Shown piece after piece: positions 45,722-54,692 of a DNA stretch of 64,000 bases. The DNA comes from Enterococcus larvae (lineage in GTDB: Bacteria > Bacillota > Bacilli > Lactobacillales > Enterococcaceae), in contig NZ_JAEDXU010000002.1 of assembly GCF_017830045.1 (NCBI RefSeq), positions 310,001 to 374,000 on the forward strand, written 5' to 3'. The notes beneath the pieces were generated by a model. It saw only the letters and a program-made list of their open reading frames with translations. It ran no database searches and had not been told where the DNA came from. Position numbers and translations under genes: made by a program. Positions within the stretch are counted from its first letter, which is position 1. Each line of letters starts with the position of its first letter.

Positions 45722-46294
45722 TTAGCCTTTAACTGGTCGATAGCTCTCCAACAGGCAAAAAGACTCGTCGTCAGAGTCGTATTCATATTTGAGGATCAGG
45801 CAGTTTGGAATCCCCTTCTCCACTTCCGGTGCGGGATCTTGCCAATGGCTTAAGAACAGCATACTAGCACCTGCATGAGAGACTGCTAAAACAGTATGGT
45901 GATCCTCCTGCTTCATGATTTTTCGACAAGTATCTACTAATCTTGCTCGTGCCTGTTCATCTGATTCTCCTCCGTATTCAACAAAAAAACTGCTTTTATC
46001 TTCAGGATTCAAATCCTCACTCTCTCCTTCAAAAGTACCAAAGCTCATTTCTTTCAACCCTTTTAATCTAGTATAGGCTATATCACTGCCAACGGCGATT
46101 TCAAGTGTATCGCAGGCTCTCTCAGCCGAAGAGCTGTAGAAATGATCGAAAGTGATATCCTTTAAAAACGCTCCGGCGATTTCAGCCTGTTGAATCCCAA
46201 CTGCTGTCAATGGAGAGTCGCAGGCTCCTTGAATCTTCCGTCTGATATTAAAAAGCGTCTGTCCATGCCGCATCATGTAAAATGTCTTTTTCAA
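45722..46294 (-). CDS. Histidine phosphatase family protein (phosphoglycerate mutase-like)
   Basis: 190 residues. The phospho-histidine motif RHGQT (residues 9-13), an SSSAERACDT segment and the second histidine in SHAGAS are present, as in the histidine phosphatase superfamily. It probably dephosphorylates a small metabolite; cofactor-dependent mutases are longer and have different motifs, so mutase activity is unlikely. It is transcribed as a single gene. Confidence 0.85.
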   Translation of the reverse strand: MKKTFYMMRHGQTLFNIRRKIQGACDSPLTAVGIQQAEIAGAFLKDITFDHFYSSSAERACDTLEIAVGSDIAYTRLKGLKEMSFGTFEGESEDLNPEDKSSFFVEYGGESDEQARARLVDTCRKIMKQEDHHTVLAVSHAGASMLFLSHWQDPAPEVEKGIPNCLILKYEYDSDDESFCLLESYRPVKG

Positions 46295-46406
46295 AATTAT
46301 TCCCCCTATACTTTATCCTTCTATTCTAATCCTTCATTCTTAGTCCTATACTATTAGTTTACCTTATTCAACTTAAGAAAAATAGATGAATAAATCTACT
46401 TCTAAG

Positions 46407-46460
46407 CAAAAAAACAAGTACACAGCTATGCCGGAAAATAAGCAGTAGCCATATACTTGT
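46407..46460 (-). terminator. Terminator after the MutS2-like gene
   Basis: ACAAGTA and TACTTGT with inner GGCTA/TAGCT form a stem; on the minus strand a run of seven T follows. Confidence 0.7.
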
Positions 46461-46466
46461 ATCTAT

Positions 46467-48377
46467 TTAGAATTCAGAAAGCTGTCTTCTCTCTTTCATC
46501 TCTTTATTCAACTTTTTATGTGCCTTTTTCGATCCACGTGCGAGATCCTTCTTATATTTTCGATCTGCAAATGCTTCAAATAAGGAATCAAGATCATAAT
46601 CCATTGGATAAAGCTCTTCAGCTGTCGCAAGTAATGTCAGTCGTCTAAGCGGTGCTTCGATCATTTCTTTATCAATGTACACCTGTCCTTGATAGTCATC
46701 AATATTGGTGTAAAACAAACCGATTTTTCCAGTATCATTGACACGCACACGATCACCTTTAGAGAAATTTTGCTCCTCAACAGCATGAACGTTGTGTGTT
46801 GCTTGAGGTTTTGCCAGTTGTTGAAATTCCTGCTTGCCCAAATCGTACGTACGATTTTCCAAATATGCTGCTGCTTTAGCAAGCACTCGTTCATTGATTT
46901 TCATTTTATCTGCAATCCAGAAGGCATGGCTTTCACCAGTTTCGCCTAGAAGCAGCCGATATTTCGGTGTCAGTGTTTCTGCATCAAAAGCCATTCCAGC
47001 TGTTGTAAAGTCTTCATGCTTCAGTGCAAACTCCTTGATTTCACCGAAGTGAGTTGTGGCAATCAGGAGGCTTCCTTTTTTATACATTTCTTCCATCAGT
47101 GCTATGGCTAATGCTGCCCCCTCATTCGGATCAGTACCACTACCTATCTCATCTAATAGAACCAGCGTATGACGCTTCACCTGCTTGAGAATATCCGACA
47201 GATTTTGCATGTGACCGGAAAAAGTGCTTAGGGAATTCTCCAGGCTTTGCTGGTCGCCGATATCAATAAAGATATCATCAAAAACGGCAATATCTGTCCC
47301 CTCTTTACCTGCAACTAAGATTCCTGTCATTGTCATCAAAGAAATCAATGCGACTGACTTCAATACAATGGTTTTACCGCCGGCATTCGCACCAGTAATG
47401 ACTAGTGCTCGATTTTCTATACCGAGATCCAAGGATAATGGTACAGGATCATTTAGAAGCGGGTGTTTGACTTGATTGAAAATGATTCGTTCTTCTTTGT
47501 TGATCACGGGCTTTCTCCCATCAATTGCTCGGCTGTATTTCCCGCGAGCAAAGATGATTTCCAACTCAGTAACAACATCGATACAATACGTGATTTCAGA
47601 CATCCGCTCACCAATCAAACCAGTCAGATAAGCAAGAATCTGATAGACTTCTCCAACCTCAGCAGCTTTTTCCATAATCAGCTGATCATTGTACTTTCTT
47701 ACTGTCTCTGGTTCAACAAAGACAGTTGTTCCTTTAGAGGACTGATCGACAATTGTACCCCCGATTTTTTGCTTATATTCTGCCTTTATCGGAACCGTGT
47801 ATCGGTCATCTTTGATTAGGATCAAACGGTCCTGCAGCTTCGACTGATTTTGGCTATTGGCCATAAATTTCCGTAGCCGCTGATCGATTTCTTTTTCCAG
47901 CTTTGCAATTTGATTCCTGATTTGTTTCAGAGCTTTAGAGCTTTCACTCTTGACTCGGTTTCCTTGAACAGAGTCATAAATCGCTGTGCCGATCTCTGAA
48001 AAATCTGTAAGGTCATTTGTGTAGGAATATAGAATCGGCGTCTGGTATTGATTTTTTTCAAATAGCTTGGCAATCAAGCGAAAGCTTCTTAAGAAATCCG
48101 CATATTCGATCAATTCTCCAGGTTCTAAAACCATGCCTTTATTGATCTGATTGGTCAGCTGCTCGATCCTTGTCAGTCCCATAAAGGGTACATGTTGACC
48201 GCTGGCTAAAATTGTTACTGCCTCTTCTGTTTCATCCAACCAACGCTGCACGGTTGGTAGAGACGAAGAAGGTTCACGTTTGTCGATGGCCTTTTTAGCG
48301 TAGTTGCTAAAGGCGTATTTTTTTAATTCATTTTTTATTGTGTCAAATTGTACTGCGTTATATATTTTATTATTCAT
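46467..48377 (-). CDS. MutS2-like ATPase without Smr domain
   Basis: 636 residues from the ATG at 48377, which has AAAGGA 9 bp upstream; longer in-frame starts overlap the leader. The ATPase core is complete: Walker A GANAGGKT, Walker B LVLLDEIGSGTDP and the ATTHFGE signature. N-terminal lever and coiled-coil parts match MutS2, but the protein ends at KERRQLSEF and lacks the C-terminal Smr nuclease domain of full-length MutS2 (about 785 residues). MutS2/RqcU splits collided ribosomes and suppresses recombination. This shorter paralogue is preceded by a leader ORF and terminator, which points to a translation-stress role. Confidence 0.85.
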   Translation of the reverse strand: MNNKIYNAVQFDTIKNELKKYAFSNYAKKAIDKREPSSSLPTVQRWLDETEEAVTILASGQHVPFMGLTRIEQLTNQINKGMVLEPGELIEYADFLRSFRLIAKLFEKNQYQTPILYSYTNDLTDFSEIGTAIYDSVQGNRVKSESSKALKQIRNQIAKLEKEIDQRLRKFMANSQNQSKLQDRLILIKDDRYTVPIKAEYKQKIGGTIVDQSSKGTTVFVEPETVRKYNDQLIMEKAAEVGEVYQILAYLTGLIGERMSEITYCIDVVTELEIIFARGKYSRAIDGRKPVINKEERIIFNQVKHPLLNDPVPLSLDLGIENRALVITGANAGGKTIVLKSVALISLMTMTGILVAGKEGTDIAVFDDIFIDIGDQQSLENSLSTFSGHMQNLSDILKQVKRHTLVLLDEIGSGTDPNEGAALAIALMEEMYKKGSLLIATTHFGEIKEFALKHEDFTTAGMAFDAETLTPKYRLLLGETGESHAFWIADKMKINERVLAKAAAYLENRTYDLGKQEFQQLAKPQATHNVHAVEEQNFSKGDRVRVNDTGKIGLFYTNIDDYQGQVYIDKEMIEAPLRRLTLLATAEELYPMDYDLDSLFEAFADRKYKKDLARGSKKAHKKLNKEMKERRQLSEF

Positions 48378-48432
48378 GATATCCATTCCTTTCATCAGAA
48401 GAGATACCTGACATATCGTCAACAAAATTATT

Positions 48433-48461
48433 CAAAAAAAGACGGTGAAATTCCACCGTCT
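48433..48461 (-). terminator. Intrinsic terminator inside the mutS2-like leader
   Basis: AGACGGTG-GAATTT-CACCGTCT followed by a T run on the minus strand. It lies after the promoter and leader ORFs and 56 bp before the MutS2-like start codon, so it would stop transcription before the gene unless read through. Confidence 0.85.
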
Positions 48462-48467
48462 GCATCA

Positions 48468-48578
48468 TCATTCTTTATAATTCGACAGGTATCTCATGAG
48501 CACGACAAAAAAGCATTGCCTAATTGTCCTATTAATTTGCTTGATTAGATACCTAAAACACTCACCAAAATACCTCAT
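48468..48578 (-). CDS. Candidate leader ORF, 36 codons
   Basis: ATG 48578 to TGA 48468 encodes a peptide with the repeated tripeptide Arg-Tyr-Leu (within CFRYLIKQ and LMRYLSN); these two RYL blocks are the complementary DNA elements themselves. It stops 7 bp before the terminator stem, so a ribosome at its end would cover the 5' arm. Its ribosome site is poor, which is the main doubt. Confidence 0.4.
   Translation of the reverse strand: MRYFGECFRYLIKQINRTIRQCFFVVLMRYLSNYKE
48475..48516 (-). CDS. Alternative leader peptide MLFCRAHEIPVEL
   Basis: A 13-codon ORF in another frame, ATG 48516 to TAA 48475, with AGGA ten bases upstream. It ends 14 bp before the terminator stem. Its start context is better than that of the 36-codon frame, and its size fits known drug-sensing leader peptides. 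Which of the two is translated cannot be decided here. Confidence 0.45.
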   Translation of the reverse strand: MLFCRAHEIPVEL

Positions 48579-48611
48579 TTCGTCTATTGAACAACTTTGT
48601 TCACAAAGAAT

Positions 48612-48639
48612 ATTATACTGGAAATTTGAAAAAATGCAA
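48612..48639 (-). promoter_or_regulatory. Promoter of the mutS2-like gene
   Basis: On the minus strand TTGCAT (48639-48634), 16 bp, TATAAT (48617-48612), located directly after the stop codon of the upstream gene. It predicts a leader of about 225 bases before the MutS2-like ATG. Confidence 0.7.
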
Positions 48640-48643
48640 TCCC

Positions 48644-49261
48644 TTATTGAGCATATGCAATCATCTTGGCAATATCCTCAGCGGTCATCTGTACCTTCGA
48701 TTTTTCAATCAGCACATTTTTACCTGTCATGATATAGGCGGGGAAAATGCGCAGCTGATCAGCGTAAACCTCTCTGTTTCTGAGTTTGTAGGTGGACATA
48801 GATGGAACAGCATTCTTGCCTGTCTGTTGTTTGGACAGCATATTAAATGCCTTTTTTGCGATATCCCCGTTCAGCATCACTGCCTTTAAATTCGGAAAAA
48901 GCTGCAGCTCTTTTTTCAACAATGGTAAGAATTCCTTCACTTGATTGGTGCTGATGGCTGTTTCAGTCTTAGGGCGTTTTACCGCATTTGTGATATAGAT
49001 TCCCAGAGTAACAATATCTTCAATTGTCTGTATATCAATACCTGCTTGTTGGAATAATGGGATCGTTGTTTCCATGTAGAAGGATCGCTCTTCAGGACTA
49101 TAAAAATCATTTACGGGAGCGTCAGCCACAATTTCGTTGATCATCACTATTTTTATGGCAGCAGCATCTATCTCGATGTTTGGATAGTATGCTAAGATAT
49201 TTGTTCTCTCTTTTGGAAAAACCTTTTCTGTTATCTCGTTCATCTCTGATTGTATGTTCAC
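48644..49261 (-). CDS. Uracil-DNA glycosylase-like protein
   Basis: 205 residues. The segments MINEIVADAPVNDFYSP and VMLNGDIAKKAF sit where the first and later conserved strands of the uracil-DNA glycosylase superfamily occur, and the total length fits. The classical GxDPY motif is not seen, so activity and substrate are uncertain. Family 4/5 enzymes remove deaminated bases from DNA. It ends just before the promoter of the MutS2-like gene. Confidence 0.55.
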   Translation of the reverse strand: MNIQSEMNEITEKVFPKERTNILAYYPNIEIDAAAIKIVMINEIVADAPVNDFYSPEERSFYMETTIPLFQQAGIDIQTIEDIVTLGIYITNAVKRPKTETAISTNQVKEFLPLLKKELQLFPNLKAVMLNGDIAKKAFNMLSKQQTGKNAVPSMSTYKLRNREVYADQLRIFPAYIMTGKNVLIEKSKVQMTAEDIAKMIAYAQ

Positions 49262-49466
49262 TTCTATTCCCCACTTTCACTTAGGAAGAACCATCATTAC
49301 TGCCTCTTCATAGTAAGAAAATTATGTAATGGATGCTTTTGTTCAACAAGAGAACATGCACCTTTATTTTTTTATAAGTCAGAATCAAAAGACTCTCATT
49401 TTCTTTGACTTCTCATTCATTTGTTCTTATAATAGCCTAACATAAAAGGTTGAAAGAAGGATAAAA

Positions 49467-50000
49467 ATGGTTGATTTGAAAATGCTTGCGATGATTTTTT
49501 TCATCAATTTTGCGTATATTACATTAAATACAATTCGCTTTATGCTCACAATGAAAGGGTATAGAGTCATTGCTCCTCTTGTTAGTATGGTGGAAATAAC
49601 TATCTACGTTTTAGGTTTAAGCATGGTGCTGAACAGGCTGGATAATCCGTTAAATTTGGTTGTTTATGCCCTGGGTTACGCTGTGGGGATAAGTGTCGGG
49701 ATAAAGATTGAGGATCGTCTTGCCTTAGGCTATATCATGGTGACAGTTATTCTCCCATCAACGACCAAGCAACTGAATCTTTCAGATTCTCTTCGTGAGC
49801 ATGGTTATGGTGTGACTGAAAGTGTCGCTATGGGTCGAGATGGTGAACGTCTGGTCTTGGAGATTCTTTCTCCTAGAAAGAATGAGCGAAAGCTTTACCG
49901 TCTGATCAATGATATCGAACCTCGAGCGTTCATTATTTCTTATGAGCCTAAATATATATCCGGTGGTTTTTGGACTAAGAAAGTTAGAAGCCGTAATTGA
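49467..50000 (+). CDS. DUF2179/DUF5698 membrane protein (UPF0316)
   Basis: 177 residues with three membrane helices in the first 80 residues (LAMIFFINFAYITLNTIRFM and two more), then a soluble C-terminal domain of about 70 residues ending ISYEPKYISGGFW. This layout is that of the UPF0316 family (DUF5698 membrane part plus DUF2179), widely conserved in Firmicutes, function unknown. Good AAGGA ribosome site. Confidence 0.8.
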   Translation: MVDLKMLAMIFFINFAYITLNTIRFMLTMKGYRVIAPLVSMVEITIYVLGLSMVLNRLDNPLNLVVYALGYAVGISVGIKIEDRLALGYIMVTVILPSTTKQLNLSDSLREHGYGVTESVAMGRDGERLVLEILSPRKNERKLYRLINDIEPRAFIISYEPKYISGGFWTKKVRSRN

Positions 50001-50160
50001 CTGGATGTCTCATTTTCCTGAAGCTAGTAGATCGATTCCTGATCACTAGTTTCTTTTTTTAGAGCTCCTCTCCCCTATTGAAAATAAAAGCTCTTTTCAA
50101 ACGACTTATTGTTTGTTAAAATATATGTAACGAGTTAGTGACAAGAAAAGAGGTCTTCTT

Positions 50161-51096
50161 ATGTTTATATATGTTGGCTGCTCCGGCGGAATGACATCCA
50201 GTATGTTTTGCCAGAGGATCATAAAGGCAATTGAGAAAGTAAACTCCCCCCTTAGAGCCGTTTATGACGATGTAGGTACGATTATTCGAAGAAAAAAAGA
50301 ATTTGAAGGTCATTTTGATCTTGTTTTTGCTTATGGTGGAATTAATTATATTGAACCATATAACGCGTATGATTTTGGTACAATATTCGATGTGGTTTTT
50401 ATCGCACCGCAAATGCGTCATATGACAAAGAGCAAGCAGGAAATATTGAAGGATTATCCAGTCGTTGTAAAAGATATTGGGATGAAAACTTTTGGAACCA
50501 TGGATGGAGAAACAGCATATAATAATCTTCTGGATGAACTGATTGGTCTTGATTATGAACGTTCTTATGTCTCCATGAAGCATCCGGAAACAAAGAATGG
50601 CGATAAGAATATTGAATTATTGGTGCTCGGTGCCAATAAGGAAGATTCCTTCTTCAAGTCCTTCTTTGATTATTGGGGAGCGCGAGGTTTGCGGGTTCTT
50701 GTAGAAAGCTATTCATTGGAAACCCTCTACGATTTTCATCCGGCAGAAACATTTGATATCAGGGTTCTTTTTGGAAGTTCAGATTTAGTAAATAAAGAAG
50801 ATTTTCCAAAGCTGACCAGAAGAATCGATAGTGTGATGATGATGCCGTTTGCAAATCCAACTCTTGAAAAGAAGAAGCAATGGTTTAGTGATTACCATAT
50901 ACCTGTATTCATCTTTAGTGCCAGTAATGTTGCAATAAAAAACGGCGAGGCTGACGCTCGCCGCTATGATGATATATTGGATGATATTGTTTATCAATCA
51001 GAATTCACACGAGAAATAAGTCCCGCAGAATGGGAAACGCCGCCGCCTAAGAAAATCAAGAAGACTGCCCTTTTTGGTTTGATTTCTTGGGAATAA
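50161..51096 (+). CDS. PTS EIIB-like domain protein with unknown C-terminal half
   Basis: 311 residues. The N-terminal part resembles lactose/cellobiose-type EIIB: a phosphorylatable cysteine in VGCSGGMTSSMF (Cys7) and, about 75 residues on, FIAPQMRHM like the 'GPQvrym' strand. The second half (from about residue 155) is also alpha/beta (ELLVLGANKEDSFFKSFFDY) and could be a degenerate copy or a regulatory domain. EIIA and EIIC partners are absent, so it may sense rather than transport sugars. Its 3' end overlaps the convergent gene by 41 bp. Confidence 0.6.
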   Translation: MFIYVGCSGGMTSSMFCQRIIKAIEKVNSPLRAVYDDVGTIIRRKKEFEGHFDLVFAYGGINYIEPYNAYDFGTIFDVVFIAPQMRHMTKSKQEILKDYPVVVKDIGMKTFGTMDGETAYNNLLDELIGLDYERSYVSMKHPETKNGDKNIELLVLGANKEDSFFKSFFDYWGARGLRVLVESYSLETLYDFHPAETFDIRVLFGSSDLVNKEDFPKLTRRIDSVMMMPFANPTLEKKKQWFSDYHIPVFIFSASNVAIKNGEADARRYDDILDDIVYQSEFTREISPAEWETPPPKKIKKTALFGLISWE

Positions 51097-51511
51097 AGGA
51101 TCTTTCAGCTAATACGACCCAGTTATCCCATTTTTCTTGATTAGTAAACAAATACAAAACGAACTCTTTTCCTAAAATAGTTTCTTTGATTTGAAGCTGT
51201 CTTTGCTCCTTGAATGCAAAGGCAGCTTGTTTTTCTACCTCTTGAAATGCTGTTGAAGATCGACCCTCCATAAGTGCTGAATAGACAAGCTTCTGTTCGA
51301 GTATAAGCGGTTCTCTTTCTGCAGAAGTAGGGATTGGCCCGAAAACTCGAGTCATCGCTTCATAGGTAGTCAACCAGACTGTTCCGCTTTTCCTGATCTC
51401 ATCCTCATGAAATCGTCCTCTAGCGACAGCCTGTCTCAAGGTGTTTCCACCAGCCAGCTGCCATTTCTCTGCTGCTTCTGTAAAGGTCAGTACCTGACTT
51501 AAATCGACCAT
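51056..51511 (-). CDS. Helix-turn-helix protein, 151 aa
   Basis: The first 55 residues (LTFTEAAEKWQLAGGNTLRQAVARGRF ... SGTVWLTTYEAM, shown in parts) resemble an excisionase/MerR-like helix-turn-helix used in small Firmicute regulators. The rest is an unassigned alpha/beta region (EFVLYLFTNQEKWDNWVVLA). It is convergent with, and overlaps, the EIIB-like gene. The DNA target is unknown. Confidence 0.55.
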   Translation of the reverse strand: MVDLSQVLTFTEAAEKWQLAGGNTLRQAVARGRFHEDEIRKSGTVWLTTYEAMTRVFGPIPTSAEREPLILEQKLVYSALMEGRSSTAFQEVEKQAAFAFKEQRQLQIKETILGKEFVLYLFTNQEKWDNWVVLAERSFIPKKSNQKGQSS

Positions 51512-51588
51512 CCCTCATCTCTCCTCGCTTTTGGTTTGTTGGATTAATCCTGTTTAACCATTAGTTTACATAATATTATTATAGTTAA

Positions 51589-52488
51589 CTAAATGATCAA
51601 GTAGCTTAATGATTCATTCTCACCCATAACTACTGATAGACAATGTTGATAAAACTGAAACTTGTTGAATACCCGCTGATTGCTATCTTCGATCTGGTTA
51701 TAGTATACCAAATCGGTAGTTAGATCCATTTCTCCTATCTGCTGATTCTGAATAACAGGTAATTTAAGCTGCCAGCCTTCTTCTGTCCTCGCCAATTCGT
51801 CCGTCAAAACTAAAGCTTCAAGAAAAATATTTCTCTTATCAGCTATCCGTCTATTTTTTAGAACAGCACGAATGATTCGATAAGACTGAGCGGCGAAATA
51901 CTGACTATCAACATCACCAATCAATTCCTGCAGAGGTTGAAATACCTCTGGAATATTTTCGCCGGAGGTCTCCTCCATCATTGCAAAATAAGTAGGAAAA
52001 TCAAGTGCTGCACTCTCTTTTGGATGAATTGAGACAAACTGAAGCTGATCATTACCGCATTGCTCTTTTACGAAAAACAGCTGCGGTTTCATCTCTTCTT
52101 TATAATGAACGCCAAAGAAATAATCTTCTTCGCTTTCAAATAGCTGTTTCCAGACTATTTCTCCATAAAAAAGATTTGGCTCCAGCCCTGTATTCTTTTG
52201 AACAAAAAGCTGAGCAGACTCTTGCACTTGTTCTATTGCATCGGCTTCAAAAAAAGGAATTTCCAGATAATACCGACGATCCTCTCGACGGATTAATTCA
52301 AAATCAATCATTTCTTCCAAAAAACGTTCGAAATTTCTTTCCTGAAAAGCTTTCTTTAGCTCTCTCAAGATGGTCTCTTCTTTTTGGTGTTCGTTGAAGT
52401 AAGCAACAATTTGATGAAATAATGGATTCTTTACAAGCTTTTCTAATTTTTTCTGCTGCTTATGTTGAAAATAATACATAGTGGTCAT
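51589..52488 (-). CDS. DUF1803-like protein
   Basis: 299 residues from the ATG at 52488 (AGGAG 8 bp upstream; an earlier GTG is less likely). Soluble, acidic, with a helical start (YYFQHKQQKKLEKLVKNP) and no recognised catalytic motif. It resembles the DUF1803 proteins that lie next to ppaC and pfl in lactic acid bacteria, and the gene order here supports that. Function unknown. Confidence 0.55.
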   Translation of the reverse strand: MTTMYYFQHKQQKKLEKLVKNPLFHQIVAYFNEHQKEETILRELKKAFQERNFERFLEEMIDFELIRREDRRYYLEIPFFEADAIEQVQESAQLFVQKNTGLEPNLFYGEIVWKQLFESEEDYFFGVHYKEEMKPQLFFVKEQCGNDQLQFVSIHPKESAALDFPTYFAMMEETSGENIPEVFQPLQELIGDVDSQYFAAQSYRIIRAVLKNRRIADKRNIFLEALVLTDELARTEEGWQLKLPVIQNQQIGEMDLTTDLVYYNQIEDSNQRVFNKFQFYQHCLSVVMGENESLSYLII

Positions 52489-52527
52489 TTTCGCTGCTCC
52501 TAACACCTGTTTTTTTCTTCATACATA

Positions 52528-52564
52528 GAAAAGCGAGGCTCAACCATTTTGATCAAAGCCCCGC
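52528..52564 (-). terminator. Terminator after ppaC
   Basis: GCGGGGCT and AGCCTCGC pair on the minus strand, followed by TTTTCT. Confidence 0.6.
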
Positions 52565-52575
52565 CGTCTATTTTC

Positions 52576-53502
52576 TTAGTTAAACGCTTCAGTTAACTGC
52601 GGTACAATTTGTTTCTTTCTTGAAACGACGCCCTTAAGGAATGAACGATTGTTTTCCAGAGTGATGTTAAATGCTTTTTCAACCTTATCTAAAGATTGTC
52701 CGATCACTAGCAGCTCAGAGTCGCTGTCTAAGATGTTTGTGATGATCAATAGAAACATTTCATAGCCATTTGCAGCGATTTCTGCATTCATAGCCGCTTC
52801 CAGCTCATCTTGACGACTAAGAACATCATTAAAATCAACTGTATTTATTTGAGCAATACGCACATTCTTGTCTCCTAAAGGAAAGCTTTTTGCATCAAGA
52901 TCAAGCAACACTTCAGCTGATTTATCACTTAAATTTGTTCCAGCCTTCAGCATGTCTAATCCATAACCATTCAAGTTGATTTCAGCAATGTCTGCCAGTT
53001 CATCAGCAGCCTTGATGTCCTCTTCTGTACAAGTTGGAGACTTGAACAATAATGTATCGGAAATGATTGCAGAGACCATCATTCCGGCAATCTGAGTAGG
53101 GATCACGACATTGTTCTCTTTAAACATTTTGAAAATGATTGTACTTGTACAGCCCACTGGTTCTGCACGATAATATAAAGGATCTGCTGTTTCAAAATTA
53201 GCGATTCTATGGTGATCCACAACAGCAAGAATTGTTAGATCCTTGATATCGGAAACACTTTGCTGAAATTCGTTGTGGTCAACAAGCATCACTTGATTGG
53301 TTTCTTTACCAGCTTCTTCGATCGCTCGTGGTGCCGGCACATTGAAATAATCCAGTGCATATTGTGTTTCTTCACTTGGTGCTCCCAGAGCAACAGGAAC
53401 CGTGTTTTTCCCTAGTTCTTTTTGTAAATAAGCAAAACTGATTGCTGCACCGATCGCATCTGTATCGGGGTTTTGATGACCAAAAACAAAAATTTCTGAC
53501 AT
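52576..53502 (-). CDS. ppaC: Manganese-dependent inorganic pyrophosphatase
   Basis: 308 residues from the ATG at 53502 (GAGGAG upstream), the standard family II length. DHH-domain metal ligands appear in [18 protein letters not shown] and VVDHHRI; the C-terminal DHHA2 domain carries SRKKQ for pyrophosphate binding. It hydrolyses pyrophosphate in the cytoplasm, driving biosynthetic reactions. A single gene with its own terminator. Confidence 0.95.
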   Translation of the reverse strand: MSEIFVFGHQNPDTDAIGAAISFAYLQKELGKNTVPVALGAPSEETQYALDYFNVPAPRAIEEAGKETNQVMLVDHNEFQQSVSDIKDLTILAVVDHHRIANFETADPLYYRAEPVGCTSTIIFKMFKENNVVIPTQIAGMMVSAIISDTLLFKSPTCTEEDIKAADELADIAEINLNGYGLDMLKAGTNLSDKSAEVLLDLDAKSFPLGDKNVRIAQINTVDFNDVLSRQDELEAAMNAEIAANGYEMFLLIITNILDSDSELLVIGQSLDKVEKAFNITLENNRSFLKGVVSRKKQIVPQLTEAFN

Positions 53503-53709
53503 GTTTTTATACACTCCTCGTAGGTATTGACCTTGATTTAGGAAAACTGACACAGCAGTTTAAGGTCTTGTTGATTAGTGTCCGTCGTTTTAGATAGGAA
53601 ATGACTACTAAAACAGGGTACACTTTATCATTCATTACTAATAATAACAAAAATCGAAAAAAGAACAACAATTTTATGAGTTTTCTTCTGCTATTTCCAC
53701 TTAGAAATC

Positions 53710-53752
53710 AAAAAAACTGCAACAACATGCTGATCCATGAGCTGCAGTTTTT
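53710..53752. terminator. Bidirectional terminator after pflA
   Basis: AAAAAACTGCA and TGCAGTTTTT with an inner CATG stem, between pflA and ppaC. Confidence 0.85.
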
Positions 53753-53766
53753 CACTGTTCTTCTTT

Positions 53767-54546
53767 CTAACGATTCAGATAGCCTTTGTAATCATTCACG
53801 TGAAGAAGTGTTTTAGCATTGGTCACTCTATCTTCTGTTGGCGGATCGATTCCATCAAGTGGATACGCCAAGCCAAGATCGTCCCATTTGTATTTACCCA
53901 TTGTATGATAAGGCAGAACCTCTACTTTATCGACGTTGTTCAGGGTTTTGATATATTCGTCCAAACGAATCAAATACTCATCATAGTCACTACGCTGAGG
54001 CACTAACACGTGACGAATCCAAACCGGCTGATTGATTTCAGATAAATATTGCGCCATATCCAAGATATTTTCATTTCCTAGTGAAGTCAGCAGCTTATGC
54101 TGTTCGTTGTCAATGTGCTTGATATCAAACAAGATCAAGTCAGTATACTTCATTAATTCCTGAAATTGACTGAAAAAGGGCTCTTCTCTTGTAAAAGGTT
54201 TACCGCAGGTATCTAAGGTCGTATTGATTCCTTGTTCTTGCGCCTTTTTAAATAGCTCAGTCAGAAACTCCATCTGCAGTAATGGCTCTCCCCCACTTAC
54301 AGTAATTCCGCCTTTGTCTCCCCAATAAGAACGATATTTCATTGCTTCCGCAAGTACCTCATCTGGAGTAACTTCTTTCCCGCCGGAACCGATTTTCCAA
54401 GTATCCGGGTTGTGACAAAATTGACATCTCATGCGACAGCCTTGTGTAAAGACAATAAATCGTACACCGGGGCCATCAACGGTACCAAAATTTTCTGTAG
54501 AATGGATTCTACCTTTTACTGCTTCAGTCATAATCTTTTCTCTCAT
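53767..54546 (-). CDS. pflA: Pyruvate formate-lyase activating enzyme
   Basis: 259 residues. The radical SAM cluster motif CRMRCQFC (Cx3Cx2C) follows GTVDGPGVRFIVFTQG, the standard PFL-activase start; SGGEPLLQ binds S-adenosylmethionine. It makes the glycyl radical on PflB under anaerobic conditions. The start could be the ATG at 54546 or 54531; neither has a strong ribosome site. It follows pflB with an attenuating terminator between. Confidence 0.95.
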   Translation of the reverse strand: MREKIMTEAVKGRIHSTENFGTVDGPGVRFIVFTQGCRMRCQFCHNPDTWKIGSGGKEVTPDEVLAEAMKYRSYWGDKGGITVSGGEPLLQMEFLTELFKKAQEQGINTTLDTCGKPFTREEPFFSQFQELMKYTDLILFDIKHIDNEQHKLLTSLGNENILDMAQYLSEINQPVWIRHVLVPQRSDYDEYLIRLDEYIKTLNNVDKVEVLPYHTMGKYKWDDLGLAYPLDGIDPPTEDRVTNAKTLLHVNDYKGYLNR

Positions 54547-54605
54547 TTCTTAAGGAAATAAAGTCCGTACATTCTTAATAATGCCATTCCCTATTCCCTT
54601 TTAAT

Positions 54606-54650
54606 TAAAAAAGCCCAGAACAAAATTAGTTATAAAATTGTCCTGGGCTG
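54606..54650 (-). terminator. Terminator between pflB and pflA
   Basis: AGCCCAGGACAA and TTGTTCTGGGCT on the minus strand, followed by TTTTT. It probably lowers pflA expression relative to pflB. Confidence 0.8.
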
Positions 54651-54692
54651 CTATTATTGATCAATTTGATACAAACGAATAATCCTTACTGA

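Larger units (their letters stand above)
48402..48554 (-). promoter_or_regulatory. Leader region with three complementary elements
   Basis: On the minus strand the transcript contains AGGTATCT (48554-48547), GAGATACCTG (48495-48486) and CAGGTATCTC (48410-48401). The middle one can pair with the first (8 bp) or the last (10 bp). With the terminator between the second and third elements this has the form of an attenuator. Confidence 0.6.

Noticed and set aside
48433-48461. The terminator upstream of the MutS2-like gene as merely ending the glycosylase-like gene
   Set aside because: A good promoter lies between that gene and the terminator, so the terminator sits within the MutS2-like transcript.
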